Source: Bacteroidia bacterium
Lineage (GTDB): Bacteria; Bacteroidota; Bacteroidia; Flavobacteriales; Flavobacteriaceae
Length of the DNA stretch: 20,440 nucleotides
Assembly (NCBI GenBank): GCA_018679315.1
Contig: JAHHLF010000068.1
Span: forward strand, 1 to 20,440
Reading direction: 5' to 3'
Position numbers and translations under genes: made by a program. The stretch's first letter is position 1; each line of letters begins with the position of its first letter. The notes under the pieces were generated by a model. It made no database searches. It saw nothing but the letters and a program-made list of their open reading frames with translations, and had not been told where the DNA came from. Below, piece after piece: positions 15,195 through 20,440 of this stretch.

Positions 15195-17417
15195 ATGACG
15201 AAACATATCTTCTTTCGCCCCTTGCAAGTCATCCTTTTGATTTGTACTACCCTTTCCATAAACGCCCAGCAAAAACAGATCACACTGGAAGAGATTTGGG
15301 ATGAAAGTTTTACCCCAAAGAGAATGCAGGTCCTTCGATCTATGAACGATGGACTCCATTATACGGTGCTAAAGACAGATGCTGAAACTAAAACCAGTAG
15401 AATTGAAAAATACGATTACAAGACTTCAGAATTGATCGAAACATTGGTGTCATCAGACATGCCCAATGTGCCTTATTTCACTTCATATTCCTTTAGCGAT
15501 GATGAATCTAAAGTACTTCTGGCAACCGAAGTAGATAAGATATACAGGCGCTCGCGCAAGGGAGTTTACCATGTGGTTTCTTTAGAATCCCGTGGGATCT
15601 TAAGCGTTGCCAATGAGAAAATACAGGAACCTGCTTTTTCTCCGGATGGTAGTAAAATTGCGTATGTGTGGGAAAACAACATCTACATTAAGGATTTAGC
15701 GACTCCCGGTACCAGGCAAGTAACAGATGACGGAAAAAAGAATGCGATCATCAATGGGATAACCGACTGGGTATATGAAGAGGAATTTGCTTTTGTGAGG
15801 GCCTTTGAATGGAATTCAGATGGAACACGCCTCGCCTTTTTGCGATTTGATGAGCAGGAAGTGCCTGAATTTTCAATGGACATTTACGGCACAGGGCTCT
15901 ATCCGGATCAACAGGTATTTAAATACCCAAAGGCCGGTGAAGCCAATGCGAAGGTTTCCCTTCATATTTATGATCTGAAATCAGAACAGAAATCGGATAT
16001 TGATCTGGGTGAAGCTTATTACATTCCACGAATAAAATGGATGAATGATAAAGACTGGTTAACTGTGCAGGTGTTAAATAGGCATCAAAACCATCTGCAA
16101 TTTTATGGAGTGGATGCTGCCAGTGGGCGTGCCGATTTGATCATGGAAGAAAAGGAAGAAGCCTATATTGATATCACAGATGACCTCACTTTCCTGCCTA
16201 ATGACGACTTTATCTGGACTAGCGAGGCCAGTGGAAATAACCATATATACATCTATTCCAAAGACGGCTCAGAGAAAAAGCAATTGACCCAGGGGCCATG
16301 GGAGGTAACTCGTTATTACGGTTTTGATCCCGAATCTAAGCGAATCTTTTATCAATCTTCAGAAAGACATTCCACACAAAGAGATGTGTATAGCATTTCT
16401 GTCGATGGTAAACGGAAATCAAGACTTACCGATGAGAAAGGTACGAATGGTGCTTCCTTTAGTTCCTCCTTTGCTTATTTTATCAATACACACTCAAGTG
16501 CCACATCTCCTCCTTCCTATCAATTACATGAAGCCAAAAAAGGCAAGATCGTTCGAACCATTGAGAACAATGAAGCCCTGCAGCAAAAATTGGCGGGCTA
16601 TGAACTAGCTCCAAAAGAATTCTCAACGATCAATGTAAATGGAAATGAATTAAATATGTATATGATCAAACCGGCAAACTTTGATCCTACTAAAGAATAC
16701 CCCTTGTTCATGTTTCAATACAGCGGACCTGGTTCACAACAAGTGGCCGATCGTTGGTTGGGGACTAATGATTATTGGCATCAATTGCTGGCAGCCAAGG
16801 GATATGTGATCGCTTGTGTAGATGGTAGGGGAACAGGTCTCAAAGGCAGGGATTTTAAAAAGGTGACCCAGAAGGAGCTTGGAAAGTATGAAGTTGAAGA
16901 CCAGATCGCAGCTGCTGCAGAATTGAGTAAACTCCCCTATATCGATGAAGACCGGACTGGCATTTGGGGTTGGAGCTATGGCGGTTTTATGTCTACTAAT
17001 TGCATCTTAAAAGGGAATGATGTATTTGAAATGGCTATCGCTGTGGCACCGGTTACCAGCTGGCGCTTCTATGATACCATATATACAGAGCGATATATGC
17101 AAACACCACAGGAAAATGCCTCCGGATACGATGATAACTCCCCGTTGAACTACCCTGAGCTTCTAAAAGGGAACTATTTGCTTGTTCATGGTTCCGGGGA
17201 TGATAATGTACATGTGCAGAATACTACCCGCATGGTGGAAGCTTTGATACAGGCCAATAAGGAATTCGATTGGGCCATCTACCCGGATAAAGCGCACAGC
17301 ATAAGAGGCGGGCAAGCAAGGCTTCATTTATTTACCAAGATGACTCGTTTTGTAGATGAAAGTTTTGCAGTAGAACCCGAAGTTCAAATGCCAAAAGAAA
17401 CACCAATAAAAGGATAA
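15195..17417 (+). CDS. Dipeptidyl peptidase IV-like S9 family peptidase, exported
   Basis: The protein has 740 residues with a signal peptide (about 1-24, cleaved near NAQ-Q). An N-terminal beta-propeller (about 30-480) contains the DPP-IV double-Glu motif TDWVYEEEF (190-198), which grips the free peptide N-terminus, and the alpha/beta-hydrolase domain follows. Catalytic residues are Ser594 in GWSYGG, Asp669 in HGSGDDN and His701 in DKAHS. The oxyanion Tyr509 lies in YSGPGSQ. Such enzymes release X-Pro or X-Ala dipeptides, normally in the periplasm of Bacteroidota. The POT transporter starts 24 bases downstream, so released dipeptides can be imported by its partner. An AAACTT-GG-AAGTTT dyad (15171-15184) lies 10 bases before the ATG and could be a regulatory site. 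Confidence 0.93.
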   Translation: MTKHIFFRPLQVILLICTTLSINAQQKQITLEEIWDESFTPKRMQVLRSMNDGLHYTVLKTDAETKTSRIEKYDYKTSELIETLVSSDMPNVPYFTSYSFSDDESKVLLATEVDKIYRRSRKGVYHVVSLESRGILSVANEKIQEPAFSPDGSKIAYVWENNIYIKDLATPGTRQVTDDGKKNAIINGITDWVYEEEFAFVRAFEWNSDGTRLAFLRFDEQEVPEFSMDIYGTGLYPDQQVFKYPKAGEANAKVSLHIYDLKSEQKSDIDLGEAYYIPRIKWMNDKDWLTVQVLNRHQNHLQFYGVDAASGRADLIMEEKEEAYIDITDDLTFLPNDDFIWTSEASGNNHIYIYSKDGSEKKQLTQGPWEVTRYYGFDPESKRIFYQSSERHSTQRDVYSISVDGKRKSRLTDEKGTNGASFSSSFAYFINTHSSATSPPSYQLHEAKKGKIVRTIENNEALQQKLAGYELAPKEFSTINVNGNELNMYMIKPANFDPTKEYPLFMFQYSGPGSQQVADRWLGTNDYWHQLLAAKGYVIACVDGRGTGLKGRDFKKVTQKELGKYEVEDQIAAAAELSKLPYIDEDRTGIWGWSYGGFMSTNCILKGNDVFEMAIAVAPVTSWRFYDTIYTERYMQTPQENASGYDDNSPLNYPELLKGNYLLVHGSGDDNVHVQNTTRMVEALIQANKEFDWAIYPDKAHSIRGGQARLHLFTKMTRFVDESFAVEPEVQMPKETPIKG

Positions 17418-17441
17418 TAACACCAACTAAACTGACTCAAT

Positions 17442-18974
17442 ATGGAATCTAATGTCACGACTAAGGAAGAGCAGCAGATCTGGGGACACCCAAAAGGCCT
17501 CTTCTATCTCTTTTTTGCTGAATTATGGGAACGGTTTAGCTTCTATGGCATGCGTGCCCTGCTCACGCTGTACATGGTCAATGTCGTCTTTGAAGCCCTT
17601 ATGCAACGGGATTATGCTGCAGCAGCGGTTTACTCGGCCTATGGGTCACTTGTCTACGCTTCTACCGTAATTGGAGGTCGTATTTCTGATACGATCCTCG
17701 GGATGCGGCGTTCAATATTCCTGGGGGGTATCCTTATGGCTTTGGGCCATTTCACCCTGGCCATAGAGCATGATGTTACTTTCTATCTGGCCCTTGCCTT
17801 AATCGTTGTTGGGAATGGATTTTTCAAACCTAACATATCCACTTTCGTAGGATCGCTATACAAAGATGGAGATCCAAGAAAGGATTCGGGTTTTGTGATC
17901 TTTTATATGGGGATCAATATTGGTGCTTTTGTATCACCTCTTCTATGTGGCTGGTTAGGCCGTGAATATGGCTGGCATTACGGATTCGGACTGGCAGGCA
18001 TTGGAATGATGATAGGTCTGTTGTTCTTCTGGAGTGGGATCCGGAAAAATGTGTTTGGCAGTAAAGGAATGGCGCCAAATGATACTGTTTTGGAAAGGAA
18101 AGTGATAGGGGTCAAACAAAAAGTACTGGTGCCTGCCTTAGCTTTTATTGCTGCTCCTATTGTAGCCATCCTTCTTTCTTCTTACCATCCTTTGGGTTCG
18201 GAAGGAAGTTTCTTTGCGGACCTGAATATTGTGAATGTCATATTCTATCTGATCGGAATATTTATCCTGGGATATCTGGCCTACATTATGTACAAGGCTA
18301 CGCTGGATGAGCGAAAGAAACTATTTATGGCTGTGTTGATCACTTTCTTTATGACCATATTTTGGGGATTTCATGAACTTTCAGGAAGTGTGATCACCTT
18401 ATTCGCAGATCGGAATGTAGATCTGTTCCTTGTTGATGCAGCTCAAACGAATTCGATTAATCCGGTATTTATCATCATTTTGTCTATACCGATCTCCATA
18501 CTATTTACCTACCTGTCTAAAAAAGGACTTAATCCGCGCACGCCTTATAAATTTGGACTCGGATTGGTATTTGCAGGAATCAGCTTTTATATACTTGCTA
18601 TAAGTAAAGGAAGCGCTGATGCCGATGGTATGGTTCCCTTTGCATACTTACTATTTATGTATTTCTTGCTTTCAGTAGGAGAACTCTTTATGTCGCCCGT
18701 AGGTTTGTCAAAGATCACGGATTTGTCACCAAAACGTATCGTTGCTTTTATGATGGGGGTTTGGTTCTTATCCTCAGCTTTTGCCTTCCAGGTCGTTGGA
18801 TTTATTGGGAAACAATTGTCTATTGAAAGTACGGATGTAAATGTAGGCGGATTGGAAACTCTGGACGTGTATACCGATGGGTTTATGTTGATTGCCAAAT
18901 ACGCTCTCGGGGCGGGAGTTATTGTTTTAGTAACCTCACCTCTAATGAAACGATTAATGGGCAAGGTTCATTAG
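17442..18974 (+). CDS. Proton-dependent oligopeptide (POT/PTR2) transporter
   Basis: The 510-residue inner-membrane protein has the major-facilitator pattern of about 12-14 helices. The POT signature ELWERFSFYG (27-36; the E-x-x-E-R proton-coupling motif) lies in helix 1, followed by a GGRISDTILGMRR loop, and GNGFFKPNIS marks helix 4/5 with its conserved Lys. Members import di- and tripeptides with protons. It lies 24 bases after the DPP-IV-like gene with no intervening terminator, so co-transcription is expected and peptide substrates are more likely than nitrate or other POT substrates. Its stop is eight bases from the stop of the convergent comEC. Confidence 0.93.
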   Translation: MESNVTTKEEQQIWGHPKGLFYLFFAELWERFSFYGMRALLTLYMVNVVFEALMQRDYAAAAVYSAYGSLVYASTVIGGRISDTILGMRRSIFLGGILMALGHFTLAIEHDVTFYLALALIVVGNGFFKPNISTFVGSLYKDGDPRKDSGFVIFYMGINIGAFVSPLLCGWLGREYGWHYGFGLAGIGMMIGLLFFWSGIRKNVFGSKGMAPNDTVLERKVIGVKQKVLVPALAFIAAPIVAILLSSYHPLGSEGSFFADLNIVNVIFYLIGIFILGYLAYIMYKATLDERKKLFMAVLITFFMTIFWGFHELSGSVITLFADRNVDLFLVDAAQTNSINPVFIIILSIPISILFTYLSKKGLNPRTPYKFGLGLVFAGISFYILAISKGSADADGMVPFAYLLFMYFLLSVGELFMSPVGLSKITDLSPKRIVAFMMGVWFLSSAFAFQVVGFIGKQLSIESTDVNVGGLETLDVYTDGFMLIAKYALGAGVIVLVTSPLMKRLMGKVH

Positions 18975-18982
18975 AATCGTTT

Positions 18983-20440
18983 CTATTCAAAATAAAAAGC
19001 GCCTTTTTCGCCCGTATAGTGAAAAGGGCGTTTTGCTTTAGCGCAACTCGCGCGCCAGGCGTCTATCAGATAGGTATAGTTGCTTCCGTCTGCAATGATC
19101 CGCACATTGGGATGTGAGGCCAGGACCCTATCTACATTGATCCTTGGATTATCTGTCAGGATTATGAAATCTAAGGCTTTCGATAATGTATGGACCGCTG
19201 ATCTATCTACCAAAAGGATGTTTTTCCCTTTCCATACATACGAATTCTTCAAAGGCTTAAACTCCCACTCTTTGATCCGATTTTTCACAGCAGCGTTTTG
19301 CAAAAGAGAGGCACTGTAAGCATCCTCCTTCTTTCGGATATATACATTGGCCTGATCTGCATTTTCTTCAACCAACAGGGTTTGGGCTATCTGATGGTAC
19401 AGGATGAGTTCTGATCTGTTATTTACATGCAATTTTTCTCTGAAAACCCAGGTTTGAAAGAGGATAATACTAAAGCCCATGAGCCAGATGAATTTAGTTT
19501 TCCGAACCTCAATTGCGGCAATCAATAATATTAATGCGCTATAACTTAAAAAGATTTGAACGCCATCAAATGGGATATCCCTGAAAATGAAGAATTCCTG
19601 TTGTGCGATCCAATGGATCAATGTATTCATTACGATGAGTAACTGATCGTATAAATTAGTCAGCAACACCGGTGTACTTTGTACTAGACTAAGAGCAAGA
19701 AGCAGGAAGCCAAAGCCGAGGACAACACCTAGCATTGGAACTATTAGTAGATTGGAAATAAAGAACAAGCCTGGAAATTGATGGAAGTAATAAAGACTGA
19801 TAGGCAGTACGCCAAGCTGGGCACTTAAGCTCAAGGCAAGCAATTGCCAGAAATAGCCGAGGACTTTTGCTTTGGGTTGCCAGATCCTGATAAGCCTTGG
19901 AAATAACCAGATAATTGCCAATACTGCGGCATAGCTCATCTGGAAACCTGCCTGGAACAGGTAATTGGGATCCAAAACTAGGAGAATAAAAAACAGGGAA
20001 AGGGCAATGATATTATAAGAGTTGCCTGATCTTTTTATGATAAGGGCGTAGGTGACAAAGCTAAACATGGTAACGGCCCTAACCACACTAGGTGTAAATC
20101 CAGCCAGGGCAGCATAGCCCCAAAGGAAGATCAGGATACTTACCAATTGTATATGTTCACCCCCTGATATTCGACGCAACGGGGCAAATATGAATTGTAA
20201 TATCAGCACAAGTATACCAATATGTAATCCTGAAATGGCTAAAAGATGGACGGCACCTGCATCTTTATACCCGGTATATAAGGTAGCATCCATAGTAGTG
20301 CGCTGGCCTAGTAGCATAGCTTGCATAATGTCTTTGCTATCTGCTTCCAAGGGCATTTCATTTATCTTTCGGCTAAGATGCTCCCTGACCCTCCCTATCC
20401 TTCCCCTCCATGTTTTTGTTGGACCGGGAAGGGTTAAATA
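18983..20440 (-). CDS. comEC: ComEC/Rec2 family competence channel protein, 5' truncated by window edge
   Basis: The frame stays open to the right edge (485 codons seen), so the ATG at 20356 is internal and the true start is outside. The visible part begins with a basic stretch (RGRIGRVREHLSRKI), then the Competence-domain core ending GAVHLLAISGLHIG, and about eight to ten membrane helices. Family members form the inner-membrane channel for single-stranded DNA during natural transformation. After the last helix comes a soluble tail of about 150 residues that resembles the end of the ComEC metallo-beta-lactamase domain (IILTDNP, ADGSNY, FHYTGEKGAFYFE) but lacks the HHGS-type metal-binding motif. 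This shortened tail looks typical of flavobacterial homologues. The missing N-terminus should hold the OB-fold domain. Confidence 0.9.
   Translation of the reverse strand, partial: YLTLPGPTKTWRGRIGRVREHLSRKINEMPLEADSKDIMQAMLLGQRTTMDATLYTGYKDAGAVHLLAISGLHIGILVLILQFIFAPLRRISGGEHIQLVSILIFLWGYAALAGFTPSVVRAVTMFSFVTYALIIKRSGNSYNIIALSLFFILLVLDPNYLFQAGFQMSYAAVLAIIWLFPRLIRIWQPKAKVLGYFWQLLALSLSAQLGVLPISLYYFHQFPGLFFISNLLIVPMLGVVLGFGFLLLALSLVQSTPVLLTNLYDQLLIVMNTLIHWIAQQEFFIFRDIPFDGVQIFLSYSALILLIAAIEVRKTKFIWLMGFSIILFQTWVFREKLHVNNRSELILYHQIAQTLLVEENADQANVYIRKKEDAYSASLLQNAAVKNRIKEWEFKPLKNSYVWKGKNILLVDRSAVHTLSKALDFIILTDNPRINVDRVLASHPNVRIIADGSNYTYLIDAWRASCAKAKRPFHYTGEKGAFYFE
19000..19037 (+). terminator. Possible terminator of the peptidase-transporter operon, inside the comEC 3' end
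   Basis: CGCCTTTT (19000-19007) can pair with AAAAGGGCG (19022-19030, one bulged G), followed by TTTTGCTTT. An alternative CGCCC/GGGCG stem exists. It lies about 25 bases after the transporter stop and overlaps the last comEC codons. Confidence 0.4.

Noticed and set aside
18587..18964. Antisense frame of 125 codons under the POT transporter
   Set aside because: A shadow frame caused by the transporter codon pattern.

Overview
The window looks like a chromosomal core region of a member of the Flavobacteriaceae (Bacteroidota). Evidence seen in the sequence: moderate GC content, few strong Shine-Dalgarno sites, a textbook Bacteroidota promoter (TTTG, 19 bases, TAnnTTTG) ahead of the tRNA, signal peptides ending before Gln or at a lipobox Cys, a flavobacterial-type LptC and ComEC, and a mevalonate-pathway pair. 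The genus cannot be fixed from this sequence alone.

Layout. Bases 1-3035 (+): the 3' part of a GH32 fructan/sucrose hydrolase, a terminator, and a GT4 glycosyltransferase. Bases 3128-4480 (-): an exported FAD-linked alditol oxidase. Bases 4481-5086 hold no protein gene. They carry tRNA-Phe(GAA) on the minus strand, its promoter, a leader of about 200 bases with a REP-like palindrome and a partial duplicate of the tRNA 5' end, and a chain of stem-loops downstream. Bases 5087-10597 (+) form one tightly packed block: coaX, an outer-membrane protein, a TPR protein, lptC, a two-helix membrane protein and a CNNM/CorC-type protein. ppiD (10671-12788, +) follows. A minus-strand pair, HMG-CoA reductase and a GHMP kinase (12794-15040), converges on ppiD. 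A DPP-IV-like peptidase and a POT transporter (15195-18974, +) form a two-gene unit, which converges on a 5'-truncated comEC (18983-20440, -).

How the genes fit together. The coaX-to-ppiD stretch mixes one cofactor gene (CoA) with envelope biogenesis genes (LptC, periplasmic chaperone PpiD, an uncharacterised barrel and a TPR protein). HMG-CoA reductase and the kinase supply isoprenoid precursors through mevalonate. The DPP-IV and POT proteins form a peptide-scavenging couple: the peptidase releases dipeptides outside the inner membrane and the transporter imports them. The first three protein genes all act on sugars or sugar alcohols.

No clear new multi-gene system (defence, mobile element, secretion or biosynthetic cluster) is visible. 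The strongest unexplained signals are non-coding. The first is a perfect 13-bp terminator hairpin with a T7 tract inside the signal-peptide codons of lptC. The second is the elaborate tRNA-Phe leader and trailer. The third is a C(UACG)G terminator for ppiD embedded in the 3' end of the opposing kinase gene.
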